Shown here one piece after another: positions 1 through 6,414 of a DNA stretch of 8,072 nt. The stretch lies in contig LJUD01000123.1 of the NCBI GenBank assembly GCA_001304035.1, forward strand, positions 1 through 8,072, given 5' to 3'. Positions within the stretch are counted from its first letter, which is position 1; the number at the start of each line of letters is the position of its first letter. The DNA comes from a bacterium SM23_31 (GTDB lineage: Bacteria; SM23-31). The notes under the pieces were generated by a model. It worked only from the letters and a program-made list of their open reading frames with translations, did not search any database and was not told the origin of the DNA. The translations under genes were made by a program, and so were the position numbers.

Positions 1-543
1 CAGGGAGCTACAACAAGTACGAAGAAGATAGTGGATATAAAAGAAAAAGGTTATATATCTCTTGAGCCCGGTGATTTCGGTGTTGTCACGGTCCTTGAGG
101 AAATAAGGATGGGCTTACAATACTCGGCGCGTTTCGGTCTGCTGTCAAAGTATGCGAAAAAAGGATTAATTGCAACCACAGAACCACAGATCGATCCGGG
201 ATACCACGGTCGTCTAATCGTGGGTATAACTAATTTAACGCCGAAGCCGGTCTCGCTACCTTATAAAGATGACTTTATTTCAGTAGAATTTCACCGACTG
301 GAAGAACCGGCTAAAAAGCCTTACAGCGGACAATACCAGGACAAACTAGAACTCGGCGCCGAGGAAATTGAATTTATTATAGAGAGCGAGGGAATGGCTT
401 TGTCTGAGGTGCTTACCACGATGCGTTCGCTTAGCGAGAACGTCGGTAAACTTGCATCAGAAGTTAAAATGATTAAATGGCTTGTCCCAATAATTGTTGG
501 TTTTGGTATTGCTGTTATCAGTTTAATTGCAGCTCTTAAATAA
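1..543 (+). CDS. dCTP deaminase/dUTPase-fold protein with C-terminal membrane anchor (5' partial)
   Basis: The frame is open to the left edge, so the N-terminus is missing and the GTG at 31 need not be the start. Visible protein resembles the second half of the Dcd family: an 'ISLEPGDFGVVTVLEEI' strand, the hallmark 'IDPGYHG' (190-210), a following 'N' strand end, and 'LEEPAKKPYSGQYQ', which matches the usual end of Dcd proteins. True dCTP deaminases convert dCTP to dUTP (or dUMP) as trimers. Here the usual SSxAR motif reads SKYAK, and the catalytic Glu of the 'LEL/LEF' strand aligns with Gly (codon 223-225), so deaminase activity is doubtful. After the domain come about 40 residues with heptad-like spacing (roughly 350-468), then a hydrophobic segment, 'WLVPIIVGFGIAVISLIAAL', within 469-540, predicted to be a tail anchor. 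It stops 78 bp before cinA, with no obvious functional link. Fold assignment is fairly sure; function is unknown. Confidence 0.78.
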   Translation, partial: QGATTSTKKIVDIKEKGYISLEPGDFGVVTVLEEIRMGLQYSARFGLLSKYAKKGLIATTEPQIDPGYHGRLIVGITNLTPKPVSLPYKDDFISVEFHRLEEPAKKPYSGQYQDKLELGAEEIEFIIESEGMALSEVLTTMRSLSENVGKLASEVKMIKWLVPIIVGFGIAVISLIAALK

Positions 544-621
544 AAGTACAATTTTCGCTCCGATATTCCATAATAATAGCATACCCAAGTGAACAAAAAT
601 AGACCGGGCATATATTAAATC

Positions 622-1899
622 TTGGACACTATCACTTCGGACAGGGCGGTTGTTATAACAATCGGAAATGAAATTCTTTCCGGCAAAACCGTAAACACAA
701 ACGCCTCCTATATCAGCAAAAAACTTGGCGAAACCGGTATTAAGACGGTACGTTCAATTTCTGTCGGCGACGAACGATTGGACATTCAATGGGCTGTAAA
801 GGAAGCGTGCTCCTCGGCAGATATAATAATCTGTACCGGTGGTCTCGGTCCAACATGGGACGATATAAGCAAACGCACTGTCTCTGAGTACTTCGGCAGA
901 AGCATCAAGCTCGACCGTGAGCAACTAAGGATTGTAGAAGAGAAATTCAGGGCGCTCGGCTATGAAAAAATGCCTGAGAACAATATCACCCAGGCTGAAA
1001 TACCCGAAGGTGCGGTAGTATTTCCAAATTCTCGAGGAACAGCGCCGGGATTATTGATTATCGACGGCTCCACACATTTTTTTATGCTGCCGGGGGTTCC
1101 CAGTGAAATGAAAGGCTTGATGCCCGAACAAATCATACCATATTTACAAAAAACGCTTCAGAAACAAGAAATTTTTCTGTTCAGGACAATCAGGACAACC
1201 GGCATCAATGAATCACTGTTAGCTGAACTTCTTCACCCTGTGCTCGGTAATCTTGATGATCCGGAAGTTGCGTTCCTGCCGAATCCATACGGTGTGGATG
1301 TCGGATTAACCACTAAAGGGAAAAACAACGAAGAAATACTGCAAAAAGTTCGACGCATTGAAGAAGATATTTTAAAAATTGTATCAAAATATATCTACGG
1401 TTATGACGACGACACAATGGAATCAATAGTGGGCTTCCTTTTGAAAAAACTCGATCTCTCATTATCAACTGCAGAATCGTGTACCGGGGGTCTTATCGGT
1501 GATAGAATTACCGCCGTTCCCGGCAGCTCGGAATATTTTGACCGTGGAGTCATCACGTACAGCAATCAATCAAAAATCGATCTTTTAGATGTCGATCCTT
1601 CAACGCTCGAGGAAAAAGGAGCAGTAAGTGAAGAAATTGCCCGCCAGATGGCGGAAGGGATACGCAAAAAAAGCGGCTGCGATATTAGTATCGCAACTAC
1701 GGGCATAGCCGGGCCCTCGGGCGGCAGTCCCGAAAAGCCCGTCGGATTGGTCTACATTGCACTTGCTGATAAATTTGGCACCGTTGTACACAAACTCCAT
1801 TTTAGAGGAGAACGCACCCGGATAAAACAACAAACAACCCAGGCAGCTTTGAATTTAATCAGGCTTCGTCTTAATGATAAGAACCTTTATAGCGATTGA
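622..1899 (+). CDS. cinA: CinA: ADP-ribose pyrophosphatase-like / nicotinamide mononucleotide deamidase
   Basis: This is a full-length two-domain CinA of 425 residues, close to the usual 410-430. The N-terminal MoCF-biosynthesis-like (COG1058) domain spans about residues 9-175, with 'VITIGNEILSG', 'TGGLGPTWDD' (72-81) and 'LPGVPSEM' (156-163). A linker domain follows. The C-terminal PncC domain (about 265-420) carries 'TAESCTGG' with Ser286 as the likely nucleophile, 'GAVSEEIARQMAEG', and 'ATTGIAGPSGGSPEKPVG'. The family hydrolyses ADP-ribose-type metabolites and deamidates NMN to NaMN in pyridine nucleotide salvage. The start is TTG: an in-frame TAA lies at 616-618 and no other ATG/GTG/TTG precedes the conserved first strand. 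Upstream there is only a weak purine patch (605-608). The 3' end overlaps thpR by 26 nt. CinA next to recA is known from Gram-positive competence operons and from Deinococcus (cinA-ligT-recA), but nothing here proves a competence role. Confidence 0.96.
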   Translation: MDTITSDRAVVITIGNEILSGKTVNTNASYISKKLGETGIKTVRSISVGDERLDIQWAVKEACSSADIIICTGGLGPTWDDISKRTVSEYFGRSIKLDREQLRIVEEKFRALGYEKMPENNITQAEIPEGAVVFPNSRGTAPGLLIIDGSTHFFMLPGVPSEMKGLMPEQIIPYLQKTLQKQEIFLFRTIRTTGINESLLAELLHPVLGNLDDPEVAFLPNPYGVDVGLTTKGKNNEEILQKVRRIEEDILKIVSKYIYGYDDDTMESIVGFLLKKLDLSLSTAESCTGGLIGDRITAVPGSSEYFDRGVITYSNQSKIDLLDVDPSTLEEKGAVSEEIARQMAEGIRKKSGCDISIATTGIAGPSGGSPEKPVGLVYIALADKFGTVVHKLHFRGERTRIKQQTTQAALNLIRLRLNDKNLYSD

Positions 1900-2434
1900 T
1901 ATTCCTTCGAATATCAAAGAAGAGATTGTTCATTTTCAGGAAGAAACCGCCGGTGCAGGTCTTCCGGTGCGATGGATAAAATCCCAAAATATTCATTTAA
2001 CCTTAAAGTTTATCGGTGAAATTCCCGAATCTCTTGTAAATCAGGTGATAAAAGATATATTTGAAGGGCCTTCCTTAGGCAAGAAATTTAAGATAACAAT
2101 CGGCGGCACCGGAGTTTTTCCGAATATAAGAAGACCGCGTATTTTTTGGGTCGGGATCACATCGGGGCAGGATGAAACCGGCAAGCTCGCTAATTGCCTT
2201 GAAGAACGGTTAGTCCATTTGAATATATCAAAAGAAAAACGCCCGTTCAGCCCTCACTTGACAATCGGGCGTTTCAGAGAATCGTACCGTATAAAAAATT
2301 TGGAAAACTTTATTTCATCCGAGATTTTACATGCAGGAAGTTTTGCAGTTGATGGAGTAAAACTCATGAAGAGCGTATTAAAGCCGTCCGGTGCGGAATA
2401 TTCGGAGCTGGCTGTCCATTCCTTGACCGGATAA
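1874..2434 (+). CDS. thpR: RNA 2',3'-cyclic phosphodiesterase (2H family, LigT/ThpR)
   Basis: A complete 186-residue 2H phosphoesterase, near the usual 175-190. Both signature H-x-T motifs are present: 'HLTL' (His41, Thr43) and 'HLTI' (His128, Thr130, in 'SPHLTIGRF'). The N-terminal 'MIRTFIAIDIP' is typical of the family. Members hydrolyse 2',3'-cyclic phosphate RNA ends to 2'-phosphates, and in vitro can reversibly join tRNA half-molecules by 2'-5' linkage; the cellular substrate is usually unknown. The ATG lies inside the end of cinA (26-nt overlap in a different frame) with no good Shine-Dalgarno, so translation is probably coupled to cinA. It ends in tandem in-frame stops (TAA TAA, 2432-2437), 141 nt before recA. 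The cinA-thpR-recA order resembles the Deinococcus cinA-ligT-recA arrangement. Confidence 0.94.
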   Translation: MIRTFIAIDIPSNIKEEIVHFQEETAGAGLPVRWIKSQNIHLTLKFIGEIPESLVNQVIKDIFEGPSLGKKFKITIGGTGVFPNIRRPRIFWVGITSGQDETGKLANCLEERLVHLNISKEKRPFSPHLTIGRFRESYRIKNLENFISSEILHAGSFAVDGVKLMKSVLKPSGAEYSELAVHSLTG

Positions 2435-2507
2435 TAAAATACCGCTAAGCATGATAATGAATTGCTATTCCGTAATATACTGCTTACTTTTTATAAATTT
2501 ATGAATC

Positions 2508-2530
2508 ATCCGGATTAGAAGCATGTCTAA
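2508..2530. promoter_or_regulatory. Adjacent palindromes upstream of recA (possible operator)
   Basis: The 141-nt thpR-recA gap contains a perfect 8-bp palindrome, ATCCGGAT (2508-2515), sharing a base with a 5-bp inverted repeat TTAGA-N6-TCTAA (2515-2530). Together they sit 46-68 nt before the recA start. Neither the E. coli LexA box (CTGT-N8-ACAG) nor the Bacillus type (GAAC-N4-GTTC) is present, and I could not find a convincing -35/-10 pair. A damage-responsive operator is an inference from position only. Confidence 0.2.
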
Positions 2531-2575
2531 AATTTTACACGAACTTTTTTTTGATTATCCCGAGAGGAGAACACA

Positions 2576-3592
2576 ATGACATCAATCAATGAGGTAGACA
2601 GAGGCAAAGCAATCGAAGTAGCGATTAATCATATTGATAAACAATTCGGACGGGGTTCCATTATGCGGCTTGGAGATACTGACATCCAGAAAAATATTGC
2701 CGTGATTCCAACAGGCTCATTAGGTTTGGACGCCGCACTCGGTGTCGGCGGACTGCCCTGCGGGAGGATCGTTGAGGTTTTTGGTCCCGAGGCTTCCGGT
2801 AAAACAACACTGAGCCTTCATTTCATTACCGAAGCGCAAAAACTCGGGGGCAACGTGGTATTTATCGACGCTGAGCACGCTCTCGACGCCTACTATGCAA
2901 AAAACCTTGGAGTAGATATTGATAATCTTCTCGTATCTCAGCCGGATCATGGTGAACAGGCGCTTGAAATTGCAGAAACGCTTATCCGCAGCAACGCCAT
3001 AGATATGGTGGTAATCGACTCTGTCGCAGCCCTCGTCCCCCGAGCTGAAATTGAAGGAGAAATGGGAGACTCTCACATGGGACTGCAGGCGCGGCTTATG
3101 TCTCAGGCTCTGCGTAAACTCACGAGCGCAGTTCATAAATCTCAATGCGTGGTCGTATTCATAAATCAGATTCGTGAGAAAATCGGCGTCATGTTCGGCA
3201 GCCCGGAAACCACCCCGGGCGGTCGGGCTCTAAAATTTTATTCTTCTATCCGTCTCGATATACGTAGAATTGCTTCCATTAAGGATGGCGCTGCGATTGT
3301 AGGGAACCGCACAAAAGTCAAAGTAGTTAAGAACAAAGTCGCACCGCCCTTTAAGGAAACCGAATTCGATTTATTGTACGGGACAGGCATTTCTCATGAA
3401 GGAGAAGTACTCGATCTCGCTCTCGAACACAAAATCGTAGAGCGTGCCGGAACGTGGTTTTCTTTCGGGGAAGAGCGGATTGGACAGGGCAGGGAAAATA
3501 CGCGCCGCTATTTACATGAAAACCGGGACGTTTACGACGCAATTTTAACAAAGGTTAAAGATGCTTTGGGCTTAACAAAAACCGAAGAATAA
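2576..3592 (+). CDS. recA: RecA recombinase
   Basis: A complete 338-residue RecA, the ATP-dependent strand-exchange protein of homologous recombination and the usual co-protease of LexA. Visible in order: the N-terminal polymerisation helix with 'IDKQFGRGSIMRLGD', Walker A 'GPEASGKTT' (70-78), the catalytic-Glu segment 'FIDAEHALD' (Glu100), Walker B 'MVVIDS' (Asp148), loop L1 with 'EGEMGDSHMGLQARLMSQALRK', and loop L2 beginning 'NQIREKIG' (from residue 197). The C-terminal domain follows, but the acidic tail is very short (ends 'TKTEE'), making it about 14 residues shorter than the E. coli protein; in E. coli that tail is autoinhibitory. A strong ribosome binding site AGGAG (2565-2569) lies 6 nt before the ATG, in contrast to the coupled thpR, so recA may also have its own transcript. 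No recX follows; topA is next. Confidence 0.99.
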   Translation: MTSINEVDRGKAIEVAINHIDKQFGRGSIMRLGDTDIQKNIAVIPTGSLGLDAALGVGGLPCGRIVEVFGPEASGKTTLSLHFITEAQKLGGNVVFIDAEHALDAYYAKNLGVDIDNLLVSQPDHGEQALEIAETLIRSNAIDMVVIDSVAALVPRAEIEGEMGDSHMGLQARLMSQALRKLTSAVHKSQCVVVFINQIREKIGVMFGSPETTPGGRALKFYSSIRLDIRRIASIKDGAAIVGNRTKVKVVKNKVAPPFKETEFDLLYGTGISHEGEVLDLALEHKIVERAGTWFSFGEERIGQGRENTRRYLHENRDVYDAILTKVKDALGLTKTEE

Positions 3593-3631
3593 GTACGAAT
3601 TATAAAGTTCGAACGGCATGTGGCGAAGTGC

Positions 3632-3691
3632 GAGTATCCCTTTCGGCGGGAAGAATACACTGATACTCTGTTTGTGATAACACCAACAGAG
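3632..3691 (+). promoter_or_regulatory. Two overlapping, mutually exclusive inverted repeats between recA and topA
   Basis: GAGTATC (3632-3638) is complementary to GATACTC (3662-3668), giving a 7-bp stem with a 23-nt loop. A second element pairs CTCTGTTTGTG (3666-3676) with CACCAACAGAG (3681-3691): 10 of 11 positions match around an ATAA tetraloop. The two share bases 3666-3668, so the full stems cannot form together. Neither is followed by a T-run, which argues against a simple intrinsic terminator. They could form alternative RNA structures in the topA leader, or the second could be a protein site. No known riboswitch was recognised. Confidence 0.35.
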
Positions 3692-3700
3692 AACAAACTT

Positions 3701-3756
3701 CGACATTCGGAATTCGACACTCGTAATTCGCAATTCGTAATTCGTAATTCGCAAAT
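3701..3756. repeat. Tandem 7-bp repeat array (core unit CGTAATT / CGCAATT)
   Basis: Eight consecutive in-register heptamers, all starting with CG, fill 3701-3756. The last five (3722-3756) follow CG(T/C)AATT, the fifth being degenerate (CGCAAAT). The first three (CGACATT, CGGAATT, CGACACT) are diverged copies. The array ends 4 nt before the topA ATG, and no Shine-Dalgarno sequence lies between. The 7-bp period is not a multiple of three, so this is not a protein repeat. Similar degenerate AATTCG-type intergenic arrays are familiar to me from environmental FCB-type genomes, but I cannot verify that here. Confidence 0.85.
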
Positions 3757-3760
3757 TGTT

Positions 3761-6103
3761 ATGAAAAAATCATTAGTAATAGTAGAATCGCCTTCAAAGG
3801 CGAAAACAATCAATAAATTTCTCGGCAAAGATTTCACCGTTAAAGCCTCCATTGGGCACATATGGAATCTTCCGGAGAACCGGCTTGGTGTTAATATTTA
3901 TAATGATTTTATCCCGGAGTATGTCGTCATTAAAAGACAGCAGAAAATCATAAATGAGATAAAACACGAGGCATACAAATCCGATTCGGTTTACATTGCA
4001 ACCGATCCTGACCGGGAAGGTGAAGCAATCGCATGGCACATCGCACAGGAGATCGGAAATAATAAAAAAATCCTCCGGGCGCTCTTCAACGAGATTACCC
4101 AAAACGCAGTTCTGAATGCAATTAACAATCCACTACAGATTGACAGTCTGAAAGTGGACGCACAGCAGGCACGGCGTGTTCTGGACAGGCTCGTGGGTTA
4201 TAAGGTGAGCCCCTTCCTGTGGAAGACTCTATTCAAAGGAAGGCTCTCTGCAGGACGCGTCCAATCCGTAGCTTTGCGGCTCGTCTGCGAACGGGAAGAC
4301 GAAATTACAGCTTTTGTTAAGGAAGAGTATTGGACAATACATGTTCTTTTAAGAACACCCGATAATCATCAAATTCGGGCAAAGTTGATAAAATATAACG
4401 GCAAAAAAGTAAAAATCCCCGATGAAAAAAGCGCAAAAGAATTAGAACAAGGCTACAAAGACGAAACCTTTACCATAACAAAGATTGAAAAAAAGAAGAT
4501 TAAACGAAATCCTCTTCCGCCGTTTACTACCAGCACGCTCCAGCAGGAAGCCTCAACAAGATTAGGATTCTCCCCTGTAAAAACAATGATTATCGCCCAG
4601 CAGCTTTACGAGGGCATCGAACTTGGAAACGAGGGGAGCGTCGGCTTAATATCGTACATGCGCACTGACTCCACCAGGATAAGCAGTGAAGCACTCAGCG
4701 CACTCCGCGGCTTCATTCGCAACAACTTCGGCGACGATTATCTTCCGGCAAAAGCCCGGATATTTAAATCAAAAACAAAAGGCAAGGTTCAGGATGCACA
4801 CGAATGTATTCGGCCGACCTATTTTACCAAGCCACCGGATTTAATAGAAAATTTCCTAACTAACGAACAGAACAAACTATACACATTAATCTGGAACCGG
4901 ACACTTGCCTGCCAGATGAAAGAAGCGCTGCTGAACCAGACCTCTGTAACAATCAGCGCGGATTCATACGAATTTCTGGCAACGGGCTCCGAACTTATTT
5001 TTCCCGGATTCTTAAAATTATGGCAGGATGTTTCTAAAAACGATTCCGATAACGGCAAAGACGATGAACAAACCAGCATACCGCCCGGGCTTGCCGAACT
5101 GATGGTTTTAATATTTATAAACTCCGACCTGAAACAACATTTTACTAAGCCTCCGCCGCGGTATACCGACAGCTCCATAGTCAAAGAACTCGACCATCTC
5201 GGGATTGGACGACCAAGCACGTATGCTTTCATAATAAGCACACTTAATGCACGGAAATACGTCAGGCAGGAGAAAAGAAAATTAATTCCGACCGACCTCG
5301 GCCAAACCGTAAACAAAATTGTGTTAAAAGGATTCCCGGATATTTTTAATGTAAACTTCACCGCATACATGGAATCCGAACTCGATCTTATAGAATCGGG
5401 CACAAAAAACTACCTGGATGTAGTCGAAGGTTTTTACAAGCCGTTCCAGGAAAATCTTGACAAAGTATTAAGAGACATCAGGAAATTCAAACAGGAATTA
5501 GTGGAAAAAGCCGGTTTCCCGTGTGACAAGTGCGGAAAGGACATGGTAATAAAATGGAGTAAAAACGGTAAATTTTACGCCTGTTCCGGCTTTCCGGCAT
5601 GCAAAAACACAAAAAAAATCGAACCGGAAAAGAGTGATTCAAAAAAAGTCCTCCCTTCAGAAAAAGCAGGCTTTACATGCGAAAAGTGCGGCAGCCAAAT
5701 GGTTCTCAAAACCAGCAGGTACGGTAAATTCTATGCGTGCTCCGCTTACCCTGAATGCAAAAACATTATTCAAATTAAGAAAGAGAAAACGCCTTCACTG
5801 GAAAAAGCAGGATTTACCTGTGAAAAGTGCGGCCGGGATATGGTTATTCGAAAGGGGAAAAGAGGCAGGTTTTATGCTTGTTCCGGATACCCGAAATGCA
5901 AGACCACCAAAAGAATCGTAACAAATAAAAATAAATCCGAAAAAAAATCTCCGCCGAAAATGGCAGGAATACTCTGTAAAGAGTGCGGTAAAGAGATGGT
6001 AATTCAAAAAGGAAAATTCGGCAATTTCTATGCATGCTCCGGATATCCCGATTGCAAATATACGGAAAAAATCATAAAAAACGCAACTGCTCCCGAACCA
6101 TAG
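3761..6103 (+). CDS. topA: DNA topoisomerase I (type IA) with four zinc ribbons
   Basis: A 780-residue type IA topoisomerase that relaxes negative supercoils. The Toprim domain begins at 'SLVIVESPSKAKT' (Glu9) and carries 'ATDPDREGEAIAWHI' (Asp82, Asp84, Glu86) as metal ligands. 'AGRVQSVALRLV' and the active-site Tyr299 in 'GLISYMRTDSTR' follow, then 'HECIRPT' (most relatives have HEAIRPT) and 'LGIGRPSTYAFIISTL'. The C-terminus has four intact four-Cys zinc ribbons: Cys588/591/608/614, 640/643/660/666, 687/690/707/713 and 739/742/759/765, likely binding single-stranded DNA. The start is ATG 3761 because the conserved Toprim strand begins immediately after it. Translation from an upstream ATG at 3620 would add 47 residues encoded by the recA-topA gap and the heptamer array, which is not plausible protein. 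There is no Shine-Dalgarno before 3761. It ends in TAG. Confidence 0.98.
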   Translation: MKKSLVIVESPSKAKTINKFLGKDFTVKASIGHIWNLPENRLGVNIYNDFIPEYVVIKRQQKIINEIKHEAYKSDSVYIATDPDREGEAIAWHIAQEIGNNKKILRALFNEITQNAVLNAINNPLQIDSLKVDAQQARRVLDRLVGYKVSPFLWKTLFKGRLSAGRVQSVALRLVCEREDEITAFVKEEYWTIHVLLRTPDNHQIRAKLIKYNGKKVKIPDEKSAKELEQGYKDETFTITKIEKKKIKRNPLPPFTTSTLQQEASTRLGFSPVKTMIIAQQLYEGIELGNEGSVGLISYMRTDSTRISSEALSALRGFIRNNFGDDYLPAKARIFKSKTKGKVQDAHECIRPTYFTKPPDLIENFLTNEQNKLYTLIWNRTLACQMKEALLNQTSVTISADSYEFLATGSELIFPGFLKLWQDVSKNDSDNGKDDEQTSIPPGLAELMVLIFINSDLKQHFTKPPPRYTDSSIVKELDHLGIGRPSTYAFIISTLNARKYVRQEKRKLIPTDLGQTVNKIVLKGFPDIFNVNFTAYMESELDLIESGTKNYLDVVEGFYKPFQENLDKVLRDIRKFKQELVEKAGFPCDKCGKDMVIKWSKNGKFYACSGFPACKNTKKIEPEKSDSKKVLPSEKAGFTCEKCGSQMVLKTSRYGKFYACSAYPECKNIIQIKKEKTPSLEKAGFTCEKCGRDMVIRKGKRGRFYACSGYPKCKTTKRIVTNKNKSEKKSPPKMAGILCKECGKEMVIQKGKFGNFYACSGYPDCKYTEKIIKNATAPEP

Positions 6104-6151
6104 GCTTCCGAATGCACAACAGCGGTGAAGCGTAAAAACTTTGCGGAAGCC
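6103..6151 (+). other. 8-bp inverted repeat at the topA stop codon
   Basis: GGCTTCCG (6103-6110), starting on the last base of the topA TAG, is perfectly complementary to CGGAAGCC (6144-6151), with a 33-nt loop. An inner alternative pairs GCGG (6122-6125) with CCGC (6150-6153). The long loop and the lack of a T-run downstream make an intrinsic terminator unlikely; it may be an mRNA 3' structure. Confidence 0.3.
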
Positions 6152-6290
6152 GCACAAAAATCAGGAATGGAGCAAAACATTTATAAAAAAAATAGAGTCA
6201 TACGGGAACAAATTGCCGCATTGATTTGTATTAATAAATAGAAGAGAAATGTATTATATCAAAAAACAGTTAAGAAAAATACTTAATTTT

Positions 6291-6339
6291 AGGAGGAATT
6301 GCCTATGTAAAAACTATGTGTATTTTATCTCATTCTCCT
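6291..6339 (+). promoter_or_regulatory. Strong Shine-Dalgarno with ATG-TAA start-stop and a potential anti-SD stem
   Basis: AGGAGG (6291-6296) is the strongest ribosome binding site in the window. It stands 8 nt before an ATG (6305-6307) that is immediately followed by TAA (6308-6310), so it encodes no peptide beyond the initiator. Downstream, ATTCTCCT (6332-6339) can pair with AGGAG-(G)-AAT (6291-6299) with a single bulged G, plus two outer G-U pairs, sequestering the site in a hairpin with a 32-nt loop. This could be a ribosome-binding or leader element, or the remains of a lost gene's translation start. Confidence 0.35.
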
Positions 6340-6414
6340 GGCATAGATGTTGCCTTCTTTTTGACAAATATCTTTAGAATTAATAGCATCTCTGCTCCAT
6401 CATTGGTGGAATAA
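6316..6414 (+). CDS. Possible 32-residue leader ORF upstream of the recombinase
   Basis: An ATG opens a frame of 32 codons with a moderately hydrophobic middle ('DVAFFLTNIF') and no recognisable family. Its TAA (6412-6414) overlaps the AAAGGA ribosome binding site of the recombinase, an arrangement compatible with translational coupling or a leader peptide. The nearest strong Shine-Dalgarno (6291-6296) is too far away (19 nt) for direct initiation, and a frame this short can arise by chance. A promoter at 6361-6389 would also produce transcripts lacking its start. Treat as speculative. Confidence 0.15.
   Translation: MCILSHSPGIDVAFFLTNIFRINSISAPSLVE
6361..6389 (+). promoter_or_regulatory. 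Candidate sigma70-type promoter for the recombinase
   Basis: A perfect -35 hexamer TTGACA (6361-6366) is followed after 17 nt by TAGCAT (6384-6389), a 4-of-6 match to TATAAT that keeps the first two and last two bases. Predicted initiation near 6396 gives a leader of about 30 nt before the TTG start. If the lineage uses a Bacteroidota-like sigma factor, this consensus match may be less meaningful. Confidence 0.4.

Noticed and set aside
31..33. GTG as the start of the first gene
   Set aside because: The frame remains open to the window edge, and the Dcd-family fold needs more N-terminal sequence, so the gene is 5' truncated.
2435..2575. Canonical SOS box and sigma70 promoter for recA
   Set aside because: TTGACC at 2423 and TTGCTA at 2462 lack -10 elements at acceptable spacing, and neither classical LexA box is present.
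3701..3756. CRISPR-like array
   Set aside because: Units are 7 bp, contiguous and without spacers, so this is a short tandem repeat.
3532..3861. Minus-strand ORFs across the recA-topA gap
   Set aside because: They are translations of the heptamer array and of the antisense of recA and topA, with no family resemblance.
4819..5403. Long minus-strand ORF (194 codons) inside topA
   Set aside because: It is entirely antisense to well-conserved topoisomerase sequence and has no recognisable domain.
6103..6151. Intrinsic terminator after topA
   Set aside because: The stem is 8 bp but the loop is 33 nt and no T-run follows. Kept only as an inverted repeat.
5795..6157. Minus-strand Cys/Phe-rich ORF over the zinc ribbons
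   Set aside because: It is an antisense shadow of the repeated zinc ribbons; its composition follows from them.
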